Counted from the stretch's first letter, positions 1 to 6,537 are shown. The stretch: DNA of 10,940 nucleotides from JBMNUL01 sp050946255 (GCA_050946255.1 JBMNUL010000089.1:1-10940), one strand, 5' to 3'. Made by a program: numbers and translations. The notes: generated from the letters alone by a model not told the origin.

Positions 1-45
1 AAAGATAAAAAATATTTATATTAAGATAAATTACTAGACAAACGT

Positions 46-65
46 CCCGTAAGTACGGGTTTTTT
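46..65 (+). terminator. Rho-independent terminator of a gene left of the window
   Basis: A perfect stem CCCGT (46-50) and ACGGG (55-59) closes a 4-nt loop and is followed directly by six T residues. This is the standard intrinsic terminator layout for rightward transcription. No gene inside the window ends here, so it most likely closes a plus-strand gene just before position 1. Confidence 0.7.
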
Positions 66-461
66 GGGAGATATTTATAAAAGCTGAAAAAGTATATTTA
101 GATATATAAATTAGGATTTAATGAATATTTCCGCTTAAATGCTTTCAATTTGCAATTTCATAATGTCTTGAGCGCCATTTTAGGGCTTTTAAAGTCTTAT
201 TCTTCGTTTTCCAGACTGCTGGGATATGGTTCCCATTACTCCAAGTTTATTGAAGTTTTGATTTGGCTTATTGAAAGTGAACCTCTGGTTATTGATTGAT
301 AAACCTTGGTTTTACCTCGTGTTTTGTTGGATTTCTCGTCTCTCAGCAAAATGAAATGTACTTGATGAGCCAATGTGAGAGGGCAATCAGTCACTACTTC
401 TATACATATTTATATATAGTGAGTTGTACCCTGTCGCTCATGTAGTAGTTTCCAGATACCA
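66..461. other. AT-rich spacer without a supportable gene
   Basis: This stretch is clearly AT-richer than the genes to its right. I see no ORF with a usable start and ribosome binding site. The plus strand is free of stops from 102 to 302 (about 66 codons), but that frame has no ATG and no Shine-Dalgarno motif. It could be the eroded remains of a gene or chance. An imperfect inverted repeat lies near 288-306 (GGTTAT, then ATAAACC). No tRNA or riboswitch was recognised. Confidence 0.4.
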
Positions 462-493
462 AGAGGGGAGACCGTATTTGCGATCTCCCCTCT
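462..493 (-). terminator. Inverted repeat, probable terminator of the DUF134 gene
   Basis: AGAGGGGAGA (462-471) and TCTCCCCTCT (484-493) form a perfect 10-bp stem with a 12-nt loop. It starts 37 bases past the stop of the minus-strand gene ending at 531. The T tract is weak on that strand (TT only). On the plus strand ATTTT follows the stem. It probably ends leftward transcription, but the weak U tract lowers certainty. Confidence 0.5.
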
Positions 494-530
494 ATTTTCG
501 ATTGCAAGAACTTGTGCAGGACTTATGTCT

Positions 531-1286
531 TTAGCGGTGGCAGCACTCGCTTCCATTGTGGGATCCGCAGGGGCTTCCGTCCTCCGGACCGCATGGGCTC
601 CCATCGGAGTTCTGGTGGTGGGAGCAATTGGACGAGTCGCTATATTCGAGCGTTCCGTTGGCAAGTTTCCTCACTGCTTCATCTGCGCTTCCCGAAACTC
701 CTGCGTATAGGTCGATCCCCTCCTGGGCAAGCGCCATTTGGGCTCCTCCTCCGATTCCCCCGCAGATGAGAGCGTCTGCATTGGCGGTACCCAGAAGACC
801 GGCAAGTGCGCCATGACCGTAATCTCCTGAGCGGAGTATTCCGAGCTCCTCCACATTGCCATCCTTGACGTCGTAGATTTTGAACTCCTCGGTGCGTCCG
901 AAGTGTTGGAACACCTGACCGTCTTGATACGTTACGGCTACTCTCATCGTGCCATCCTCCTTCTGTTGTGGGAAGTTCTCCTGCCATTCAGATTCCGGGC
1001 CATCGAACCGGTAGTCCCCGCCTGCTATGACGAGCTTTCTCCCGTTGACCAAGCACTCGGCAATCTTGTGCCTGGCCCGTTCATAGATGTCGGTGACCGT
1101 TGTCCGGGACACCCGCATCTGCTCTGCGCACTGGCTGTGGGTGAGCTTCTCATAGTCGACGAGACGTATGGTCTCGTATTCGTCCATCGTGAGGACCACG
1201 AATCCAGTTCCGCCGTCATCTTCTGGGGCGAAGCTCATGCAACGTGGGAATCCGCAAACTCTTCTGCACAGCTTTGGCCTTGGCAT
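531..1286 (-). CDS. DUF134 / NifX-type (dinitrogenase Fe-Mo cofactor) fusion protein with Cys/His tail
   Basis: A 251-residue protein with three parts. Residues 1 to about 95 match the DUF134 (UPF0251) family: a Cys cluster (C7, C11, C16), the MDEYETIRLVDYE block and a sigma-70-region-4-like helix-turn-helix at about 48-79. Residues about 114-213 look like the dinitrogenase iron-molybdenum cofactor domain (NifX/NifB C-terminal fold), with FQHFGRTEEF and the Gly-rich ICGGIGGGA. Residues 216-251 are a low-complexity Ser/Gly tail with C221, C232, C240, C248, C249 and H223, H224, H243, H250. The start at 1286 is chosen because AGGAGG (1291-1296) sits just upstream and DUF134 proteins begin MPRPKxCRRV. 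A longer reading to 1448 would run through the promoter. The family binds Fe-S or Mo/Fe clusters in some members, so a metal- or cluster-responsive DNA-binding protein is inferred. No nif genes are visible, so nitrogen fixation is not implied. Confidence 0.85.
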   Translation of the reverse strand: MPRPKLCRRVCGFPRCMSFAPEDDGGTGFVVLTMDEYETIRLVDYEKLTHSQCAEQMRVSRTTVTDIYERARHKIAECLVNGRKLVIAGGDYRFDGPESEWQENFPQQKEDGTMRVAVTYQDGQVFQHFGRTEEFKIYDVKDGNVEELGILRSGDYGHGALAGLLGTANADALICGGIGGGAQMALAQEGIDLYAGVSGSADEAVRKLANGTLEYSDSSNCSHHQNSDGSPCGPEDGSPCGSHNGSECCHR

Positions 1287-1290
1287 GAGA

Positions 1291-1345
1291 AATTCCTCCT
1301 GTTTCCGACATATGTCAGTAATAGAAGGTTTTTGGCATATGTCAA
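1291..1345 (-). promoter_or_regulatory. Promoter and twin operator-like sites of the DUF134 gene
   Basis: On the minus strand a consensus -35 TTGACA (1340-1345) is followed 17 bp later by ATTACT (1317-1322), a weak -10. Two copies of a near-palindrome lie here: GGCATATGTC (1334-1343), overlapping the -35, and the perfect palindrome GACATATGTC (1307-1316), just downstream of the -10. They are 27 bp apart and lie in the wider minus-strand context TTAnTGACATATG. The ribosome binding site AGGAGG is at 1291-1296. The placement suits repression, perhaps by the encoded HTH protein itself. That link is inference. Confidence 0.5.
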
Positions 1346-1582
1346 TAACTAATTTTTTTGATAGTGTGCCGAAACTTGCGGATGTGCATCTTTGGCGTAT
1401 AAGCGGCATAAGCATAGACAAGGTCGTTTTGCTGCAGGTCGTCAGCATGATGTTTATCTCTTGCAGGTAAGTGGCGGTAAGGCGTCTAAACCGCTCGGGA
1501 TATTCTTCTTCCTGAAATATGCATTCGAACGTATATCATGAATTTGTCAACGCGCAGTCAAGTCAACGTAAGTCCAGTTGAT
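1346..1582. other. Divergent intergenic region
   Basis: This lies between the divergent DUF134 gene and the MFS-CBS gene and should hold the MFS promoter. TATATC near 1530 is AT-rich and -10-like but has no good -35 at the right distance. GTCAACG occurs twice (near 1548 and 1562). No gene is supported. Confidence 0.3.
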
Positions 1583-1647
1583 GCGACCGCGCCTTTTTCA
1601 TGCCTGCGGTCGCCTGACCGGTTGGGCTAGAGGGAAACCAGCCGGTC
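1583..1647 (+). promoter_or_regulatory. Two adjacent hairpins with interchangeable arms in the MFS-CBS leader
   Basis: Hairpin 1 has arms GCGACCGC (1583-1590) and GCGGTCGC (1606-1613), perfect over 8 bp. Hairpin 2 has arms GACCGGTTGG (1616-1625) and CCAGCCGGTC (1638-1647), 10 bp with one G-U. The core GACCG/CGGTC recurs in alternation at 1585, 1607, 1616 and 1643. Segment 2 can therefore pair with segment 3 as a tight stem (CGGTC, GCCT loop, GACCG), excluding the two outer hairpins. The element ends 38 bases before the ATG. It may act in RNA (attenuator-like) or as a DNA operator. Neither hairpin has a following T tract. Confidence 0.45.
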
Positions 1648-1685
1648 CCATCTAACAGCTAATAGGATTGGAAAGGTTTCGCCTA

Positions 1686-3617
1686 ATGGGAAAGGCAGAA
1701 AAGACCGGCGCGATGGCTATGCTCATCGTGCTGTATTCGACCGCGTTCATCACAGCTTTCAACGAGAACATCATCAATGTCGCCCTAATCGACATCATGA
1801 ACGAGTTCTCCATCTCAGAGACCACTGCACAATGGCTTGTGACCGGGTACATGATCGTCACATCGATCGTCACGGCCATGACGGCCTACCTCATGCAGAG
1901 ATTCTCCACGCGTTCTCTTTTCTTCTTCTCGTTGGGAGTAATGCTTCTGGGACTCGTTCCGGACTACTTCGTGACTACGTTCCCGCTGCTTCTCACGTTC
2001 AGGATTCTCCAGGCTGCAGGCTCTGGCATTGCAGCACCGCTGATGCTGAACTCTGTTCTGGTATTAGCACCTCGCAACAAGCTTGGGACTTACCTTGCTG
2101 CAGGAGGCGCGATGATTGCCCTCGGGCCCGCATTTGGACCGGTCGTCAGTGGCGTCATGGCCACGATGCTCGGATGGCGAGCTATCTTCATTTTCCCTGC
2201 TCTGGCTGCAGTGGTGCTGATTCTGGCAGGGACAAAGACTATCCACAACGTCATGGATACCGGGACTCCGAAGCTCGACATTCCATCTGTCGTTCTAATG
2301 ACGATATTCCTCACCTTGTTCGTTTACGGAGTGGGGGAGATAACCGTGAACCTTCCGCTTGCCTTGGGTGCGGTCGCGGTCTCCATAGTGGCTCTGGTGA
2401 TTTTCGTTTTCAGGGAGAAGAAATTGGAGAACCCTCTCTTGAATTTGCATCCAATGAAGAACCCCAATTTCTGGCCAGCTGCCCTCCTAATTGTCATCAC
2501 GATGATGCAGACGTTCTCGATGAGCGTTCTGCTGCCCCTCTACTTCGAGAGCGTGTTCCAGCAGACCGCACTGGTTGCCGGCATGTTGTTGCTGCCCCCT
2601 ATTCTTGTCAATGCCGTAACCAACATTTTTGCCGGTCGTGCTTTCGACAAATGGGGAGAATGGCCATTGATCCCAATTGGCCTGGCGTTGATCCTAATTG
2701 GGCAGATTGCGGTGTCGATCATTGGGGGATCGATGTCGATGATCGGGGTCATGCTCGCCTCGATCCTCGTCTACTGTGGCGTGGGAATCTCCCAGTCCCA
2801 GTCGCAGACTGCAGGGTTGCGCACATTGCCTGGCCCGGAGAACCCGCACGGCGTCTCGATTATCAGCACGTTGATCATGGTCTCTGCCTCGATCGGGCCA
2901 TCCCTTTTCATAGGAATCCTTTCCTCATCTGCCGCCGGTGCAACCTCGACTGGAATCGCCTACGCACAGGCTCAGGCCATTGGATTCTCTCAAGCGGTGA
3001 TGGTGGCCGCGGGCATCGCTGCTGTTGGGCTGGTGCTGTCGATCGCATATTCACTCCACATGCACAAGATCCCGCTTCATTCCGCAGCTCAGGAGTCCGA
3101 TGAGACAGCTCCAGAGCTTGCCACCGTCATGAAGTCCCACGTGTTCTCAGTGAACGAGCAAGCAACCGTGAGAGAGGTCGCAAGACTTCTCGTGGATGCC
3201 CGCACGAGCGGTGTTCCCGTCGTGGACACCCGAGGACATGTGGTGGGGTTCGTCTCGGATGGGGACATAATGCGGGGTCTCGCGCGCCAAGACCAGCCGT
3301 CTGTGGACCTGGGCGCATATTTCCGCGCATATGGTGAGGATGAGGGCTTTTCCAACAGGGTCAAAGACCTTCTCGCCTCGAATGTCATGGAAATCGCCAC
3401 CAAACGAGTGGAGAGCGTGGAGGTGGGAGATTCTATCGACCATGTGTGCGACGTGCTGCGTGCCAGGAGAATCAAGAAGGTCCCCGTGCTAGATAATGGG
3501 CAGATCGTTGGAACGGTCAGCAGGAGCGATATCGTCAGGTATCTGATGGACGAGTTCGTCTCCTCGGAAGATGCAGGGGCAGATTCTGATGTCGAACTGG
3601 AGCAGAAACCTGCATAG
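1686..3617 (+). CDS. MFS drug:H+ antiporter-like permease (DHA2 type) with C-terminal CBS pair
   Basis: A 643-residue protein. About the first 460 residues form an MFS permease of the 14-segment EmrB/QacA (DHA2) type: the NIINVAL motif in the first segment, FRILQAAGSG in the fourth, and the antiporter motif C (LGPAFGPVVSG) in the fifth. After a short linker come two CBS motifs, about 482-535 and 567-625. Both keep the G-x-x-S-x-x-D nucleotide-contact pattern (GFVSDGD ending at D527, and GTVSRSD ending at D615). CBS pairs usually bind adenine nucleotides and gate the attached domain. The inferred role is proton-driven export of an amphipathic compound, controlled by cellular adenylate. DHA2 members normally end after the last membrane segment, so the CBS tail is unusual. 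ATG 1686 is preferred over TTG 1668 because GAAAGG lies 9 bases before the ATG, while the TTG has no properly spaced site. The substrate is unknown. Confidence 0.9.
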   Translation: MGKAEKTGAMAMLIVLYSTAFITAFNENIINVALIDIMNEFSISETTAQWLVTGYMIVTSIVTAMTAYLMQRFSTRSLFFFSLGVMLLGLVPDYFVTTFPLLLTFRILQAAGSGIAAPLMLNSVLVLAPRNKLGTYLAAGGAMIALGPAFGPVVSGVMATMLGWRAIFIFPALAAVVLILAGTKTIHNVMDTGTPKLDIPSVVLMTIFLTLFVYGVGEITVNLPLALGAVAVSIVALVIFVFREKKLENPLLNLHPMKNPNFWPAALLIVITMMQTFSMSVLLPLYFESVFQQTALVAGMLLLPPILVNAVTNIFAGRAFDKWGEWPLIPIGLALILIGQIAVSIIGGSMSMIGVMLASILVYCGVGISQSQSQTAGLRTLPGPENPHGVSIISTLIMVSASIGPSLFIGILSSSAAGATSTGIAYAQAQAIGFSQAVMVAAGIAAVGLVLSIAYSLHMHKIPLHSAAQESDETAPELATVMKSHVFSVNEQATVREVARLLVDARTSGVPVVDTRGHVVGFVSDGDIMRGLARQDQPSVDLGAYFRAYGEDEGFSNRVKDLLASNVMEIATKRVESVEVGDSIDHVCDVLRARRIKKVPVLDNGQIVGTVSRSDIVRYLMDEFVSSEDAGADSDVELEQKPA

Positions 3618-3938
3618 ACTTGTTTCTTGCAGCATCTAGAACTGGGACATGCGGTGCGATCCTCATGCAAGATTGCACTCCCGGCACCTCGTCACCTCGC
3701 AGACGGCATCTTTAATGGGCATAGCACCTCCTAGGCGGCATCCAGAATAGGCTGCCCTGATGAGGCGGCCACTCCGTGAGGAGCAGTATCAGACGGCCAC
3801 CCCGTGAGGAGCGGTAAAAAAATCTGTTCGAACACCTCAAACTCCAACTCTCGCCAAACAGTTCCCGAGAATGCGAGTATTAAGTATTCTGTGAGATGGA
3901 ACCCACAGATATGACATTGCGAGTTTGGAGGGGTTTGG
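3618..3938. other. Intergenic region with degenerate repeats
   Basis: This 321-base spacer separates the MFS-CBS gene and birA, both on the plus strand. It contains the repeat tract at 3701-3816 and a run of seven A (3816-3822). CTTGCA (3626-3631) and TGCAAG (3666-3671) could form a weak hairpin behind the MFS stop, but no T tract follows. A possible birA -10 is TATTAA (3878-3883) or TATTCT (3885-3890), both without a good -35. No gene is supported. Confidence 0.4.
3701..3816. repeat. Degenerate tandem repeat, four units of about 30 bp
   Basis: The motif RGRCGGCMWYC recurs at 3701, 3733, 3763 and 3791, at spacings of 32, 30 and 28. The last two units are nearly identical: the segments at 3766-3788 and 3794-3816 match at 21 of 23 positions. 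In the third unit CTCC-GTGA-GGAG (3772-3783) could fold as a small stem with a GNRA-type loop. In the fourth the matching stem has one mismatch. The role is unknown. Confidence 0.5.
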
Positions 3939-4952
3939 ATGTCCGTGAAGCAGCAGGTTCTCGACTGTCTCGAGAAAAACAGGGGGATCGTGGTTTCCGG
4001 TCAGGAACTGGCCGAGAAGCTTGGAGTGTCGCGCAACTCGATATGGAGAGCGGTGAAATCCCTTCGCGAGGAGGGCTACAGAATAGATTCCGGAACCAAT
4101 CGGGGGTATGTCTTCTCAGATGAGAACGACATCCTGTCCGAAGAGGGGATTCGGCTTTACCTTCCAAAATCTGCCAGTGGAATCGAACTGCATGTGTTCG
4201 ATGAGATCGACTCGACCAACAACGAGGCAAAGCGCATGTTGGCTGCCGGATTCTCTGGAACTGCAGCGATAGTCGCCAATTGCCAGACCGGCGGCCGTGG
4301 CAGGAGGGGGAGGTCCTTCTATTCCCCAAAGGGCGGGGGAGTGTATGTCACGCTGATTCTGCAGAACGAATCCACAACCTCCGATGCCGTGCTGATCACA
4401 ATGGCCGCCGCTCTCGCAACCGTGCACGCAATCGAGAAGTCCTGCTCGGACAAGCCGAAGATCAAATGGGTGAACGACGTGTACGTGGAGGACAAGAAGG
4501 TAAGCGGGATTCTGACTGAGGGAATATCGGATCTCGAAACCGGCTCGATTCAGAGCGTGGTGGTTGGAATAGGCGTCAACGTTGGGAAGCAGGAGTTTCC
4601 CCCCGAGCTTGCGGAGAAAGCTGGGTATGTGAGTTTGAAGCCGGGGTTCACCAGGAACATGCTCGTGGCCGCCATGATCGGGAATCTCCTGGAGCTCAAC
4701 ACCCTTAGCGACCAGAAGCAGAGCTCGCAAGAATCTGGTGAAACTGGTGAAAGAAAAAGCGGAAAGCAGTCTCTTCTCGACCAATACCGTTCCTACTCGC
4801 TGGTCTTCGGAAGGGAAGTCGAGTTCGAGCTCGAGGGAAAGAAGAGGCGCTCGCGTGCTATCGACATCGACGAGACCGGGGGGTTGATCGTCGAGGATGA
4901 CAGCGGGGAGCGCCTCGTGCTTCATGGCGGAGAGGTGTCGATAGCCTTATAG
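3939..4952 (+). CDS. birA: Bifunctional biotin-[acetyl-CoA-carboxylase] ligase / biotin repressor BirA
   Basis: A 337-residue protein that activates biotin with ATP to biotinyl-5'-AMP and transfers it to the lysine of biotin-carrier domains. The N-terminal winged HTH (about 1-60, with SGQELAEKLGVSRNSIWRAV) makes it a class II enzyme able to bind DNA. The central domain has DSTN (91-94), the biotinyl-AMP loop GRGRRGR (119-125), KWVND with the catalytic-type lysine K176 (family usual: KWPND), and GILTE (190-194). The SH3-like C-terminal domain spans about 284-337. A polar Gln/Ser/Glu/Lys linker (about 256-278) before the C-terminal domain is longer than usual. The start is supported by GGAGG (3927-3931), 7 bases upstream. 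It is convergent with bioY, 43 bp apart, and the likely target operator lies at bioY. Confidence 0.95.
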   Translation: MSVKQQVLDCLEKNRGIVVSGQELAEKLGVSRNSIWRAVKSLREEGYRIDSGTNRGYVFSDENDILSEEGIRLYLPKSASGIELHVFDEIDSTNNEAKRMLAAGFSGTAAIVANCQTGGRGRRGRSFYSPKGGGVYVTLILQNESTTSDAVLITMAAALATVHAIEKSCSDKPKIKWVNDVYVEDKKVSGILTEGISDLETGSIQSVVVGIGVNVGKQEFPPELAEKAGYVSLKPGFTRNMLVAAMIGNLLELNTLSDQKQSSQESGETGERKSGKQSLLDQYRSYSLVFGREVEFELEGKKRRSRAIDIDETGGLIVEDDSGERLVLHGGEVSIAL

Positions 4953-4995
4953 CTCTCGGCTCCTATCCGGCATTTGATTTTTCGTCAGCAGGGTT

Positions 4996-5586
4996 CTACT
5001 TCGTGCGGGCCTTGCCCACGAATCCAACGAGTTTGGTTGCAGAAACTGCTGCGGCAATCTTGATGGCATCTGGAATGATGAAAGGATACACGCAGAGGGA
5101 AAGCACGTACTGCAGGCTTGCGGCGTCAAAGGCGCTGCCAGAGACTGCTATGAACCAGATGGTTCCGAATGCGTAGCAGACGAGCAGCCCGGCAAACATT
5201 GCCCCGATCATCACAGGAACGGTCTTGCCGAAGCGGTCGATGAGCCAGCCGGTAAGAAACGCGGTGGGGAGGAAGCCGATGATGTAGCCACCGGTCAGCC
5301 CGAACAGGTACGCGAACCCGCCGGCGAATCCTGCAAACACGGGGAGCCCTAGGAGTCCGAGGACAATGTAGCTTCCAACTGCGGCGGTGCCCCTCTTGGT
5401 TCCGAGAATCGAAACCGCCATGAACACTGCCATCGTTTGCAGCGTGACAGGCACCGGTCCGGGAATCTTGATCCACGCGCAAACAGTGATGATTACCACA
5501 AACAGGGCGATCAGCAGCGCGTCGATTGCAACTTTTGCCTTGGATGAGGCAGCAGCTGATGTGGCGGTAAGCTCTTCCGTCGTCAT
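4996..5586 (-). CDS. bioY: BioY, biotin-binding S component of an ECF transporter
   Basis: A 196-residue, very hydrophobic membrane protein of typical BioY length, with about six membrane segments from residue 20 onward. Family motifs are clear: IPGPVPVTLQT (41-51), GLPVFAGFAGG (80-90), TGGYIIGF (98-105) and PDAIKI (172-177). It captures biotin at the outer face. Energy normally comes from the EcfA/EcfA'/EcfT module, which is not in this window and is probably shared from elsewhere. The ATG at 5586 follows the strong site AGGAGGAG (5590-5597). The N-terminal stretch is Ala/Ser/Thr-rich and soluble. The gene is monocistronic here. Together with birA and no biotin synthesis genes nearby, it points to reliance on external biotin. 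The operator-like repeat upstream suggests repression when biotin is plentiful. Confidence 0.95.
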   Translation of the reverse strand: MTTEELTATSAAASSKAKVAIDALLIALFVVIITVCAWIKIPGPVPVTLQTMAVFMAVSILGTKRGTAAVGSYIVLGLLGLPVFAGFAGGFAYLFGLTGGYIIGFLPTAFLTGWLIDRFGKTVPVMIGAMFAGLLVCYAFGTIWFIAVSGSAFDAASLQYVLSLCVYPFIIPDAIKIAAAVSATKLVGFVGKARTK

Positions 5587-5627
5587 TTTCTCCTCCTATT
5601 GTTCGAATGGAAACAGTTCGGACGTTG

Positions 5628-5679
5628 ATTGTCACCAACAATTCAATTTTATTGTGACAATTGAGGAACGGACGGTCAA
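5628..5679 (-). promoter_or_regulatory. bioY promoter with BirA-operator-like inverted repeat
   Basis: ATTGTCAC (5628-5635) and GTGACAAT (5654-5661) are perfect 8-bp inverted arms 18 bp apart. BirA operators of the E. coli and Gram-positive type are TTGTwAAC-N18-GTTwACAA when measured the same way, so the spacing fits exactly and the half-sites differ only in the inner bases. On the minus strand -35 TTGACC (5674-5679), a 17-bp spacer and -10 CACAAT (5651-5656) form a fair promoter. Its -10 overlaps the right arm, as expected for a repressor site. Confidence 0.65.
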
Positions 5680-5900
5680 TGCCCTTTCGGGCAGCGTGGC
5701 TATTGATTGGGCTTGCAGGTGGTTGGGTCTGTTATTGACCAGCCTGAAATGATTTTTCCTGCGAGTGTCACATGATCTTTTACGCCAATTTTCTTTATAG
5801 AGGCATGGCCACAGGTGTTTGGGCTTGCAAGTTCCGCATGGTAGCGGAAACCTATTTTCTTAATAGGGCATTCAAATGAAGCCATGCAGCTTGTTTTCAA
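5680..5900 (-). repeat. Diverged direct repeats with hairpins; possible small ORF 5700-5885
   Basis: Read on the minus strand, related units recur: CTTGCAAGCCCAA (centred near 5825) and CTGCAAGCCCAATCAAT (near 5710) share one block, and AAGAAAAT followed by AGG or TGG (near 5855 and 5795) shares another. Local hairpins include CCTATT/AATAGG (around 5852-5868), TTCCGC/GCGGAA (around 5831-5848) and TGCCC/GGGCA (5680-5684 with 5689-5693), the last with a GAAA loop on the minus strand. An ORF of 61 codons (ATG 5885, stop at 5700) covers part of this and encodes two similar stretches, PIKKIGFRYHAELAS and SIKKIGVKDHVTLAG. It has no ribosome binding site and I do not recognise it. A non-coding intergenic repeat is equally likely. 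Confidence 0.35.
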
Positions 5901-6060
5901 TTGCCTGTGGAGTTTATCAAGACTAACCTATTGGAATCAAAGGAACTTCTGGTTCGGTTCATTGTGGATATTTTGAACTTCACGAAACGAGTGTTGGTTT
6001 GGATCAGTCAGCGCTAGAGACTTGATATCTGGGCGTATAATTATGGGCAATGTAAATTAA
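5901..6060 (+). promoter_or_regulatory. Promoter region of the DtxR/MntR-type gene
   Basis: A perfect -10 TATAAT lies at 6036-6041, in the context GGCGTATAATTATG. No good -35 is found at 16-18 bp. TTGATA (6022-6027) is too close. Transcription would begin near 6048 and give a leader of about 73 bases. The rest of this stretch holds nothing I recognise. Confidence 0.5.
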
Positions 6061-6089
6061 TCGCATTAAAAGTTCATAAAAGAATGCGA
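6061..6089 (+). promoter_or_regulatory. Inverted repeat in the leader of the DtxR/MntR-type gene
   Basis: TCGCATT (6061-6067) and AATGCGA (6083-6089) are perfect 7-bp inverted arms with a 15-bp AT-rich spacer, centres 22 bp apart (about two helical turns). It lies between the predicted start of transcription and the ribosome binding site. An autoregulatory site is plausible. It does not match the classical DtxR or MntR box. Confidence 0.4.
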
Positions 6090-6120
6090 CTTGGGAAGTA
6101 TGGGAAGTTTGGGGTTTGAG

Positions 6121-6537
6121 ATGGATCAGAAATCTCGCATGACTCAGGCTAACGAGGACTATCTCGAAGCTGTGTATCAGCTCAGCGGCGGGCAGTCCAA
6201 TCCGGTAAGGAGCATCGATCTCGCAAACAAACTTGGCGTGACCAAGGCGAGCGTCAACAAGGCGGTTTCGGTGCTGAAAGAACGCGGCTATGTTACCCAG
6301 CAGCCTTATGGTGACATCTTCATCACCGAATCTGGCCTGGAGTATGGGCGCTCTGTTCTGAGACGTCACATTCTGCTCATGCATTTTCTCACAGATGAGC
6401 TGGGGGTCGAGGAGAACGTCGCCGAGGAAGAGGCTTGCATTATGGAGCACGCCATTAGCGATGATACCGTCGACCGCTTATGCAATTATCTGAAAGAGCA
6501 CAATCCAGATTCCACGAAAGAAGCGGAAGCGTTGTAG
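6121..6537 (+). CDS. DtxR/MntR-family metal-dependent transcriptional repressor
   Basis: A 138-residue regulator with the two-domain short form of the family (MntR of B. subtilis is 142 residues) and no C-terminal SH3 domain. Residues 1 to about 70 are a winged HTH beginning MTQANEDYLEAVYQL. Residues 75-138 are the metal-binding and dimer domain, with RRHILL and EACIMEHAISDD. By alignment, metal ligands would be D13, E16, H83, C106, E109 and H110. The aspartate is MntR-like and the cysteine DtxR-like, so the Mn or Fe preference is open. ATG 6121 is chosen over ATG 6100 and TTG 6091 because GGGG lies at 6111-6114 and the conserved part starts here. No metal transporter is adjacent, so its targets are probably elsewhere. 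Confidence 0.9.
   Translation: MDQKSRMTQANEDYLEAVYQLSGGQSNPVRSIDLANKLGVTKASVNKAVSVLKERGYVTQQPYGDIFITESGLEYGRSVLRRHILLMHFLTDELGVEENVAEEEACIMEHAISDDTVDRLCNYLKEHNPDSTKEAEAL

Noticed and set aside
1287..1448. N-terminal extension of the DUF134 protein to 1448.
   Set aside because: The extension translates the promoter and operator repeats. The strong AGGAGG and the family's conserved N-terminus fix the start at 1286.
1832..3103. A long plus-strand ORF (423 codons) inside the MFS-CBS gene.
   Set aside because: It is in another frame of the permease. Its Arg/Cys/His-rich translation without membrane segments is typical of a shadow frame.
3701..3816. CRISPR array.
   Set aside because: The units are imperfect, lack unique spacers of constant length, and no cas genes are present.
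4116..4925. A long minus-strand ORF (269 codons) inside birA.
   Set aside because: It is a shadow of the well-supported birA reading frame, with no family features of its own.
5917..5933. DtxR/MntR-box-like sequence ACTAACCTA.
   Set aside because: Only one half-site resembles the box and there is no inverted partner.
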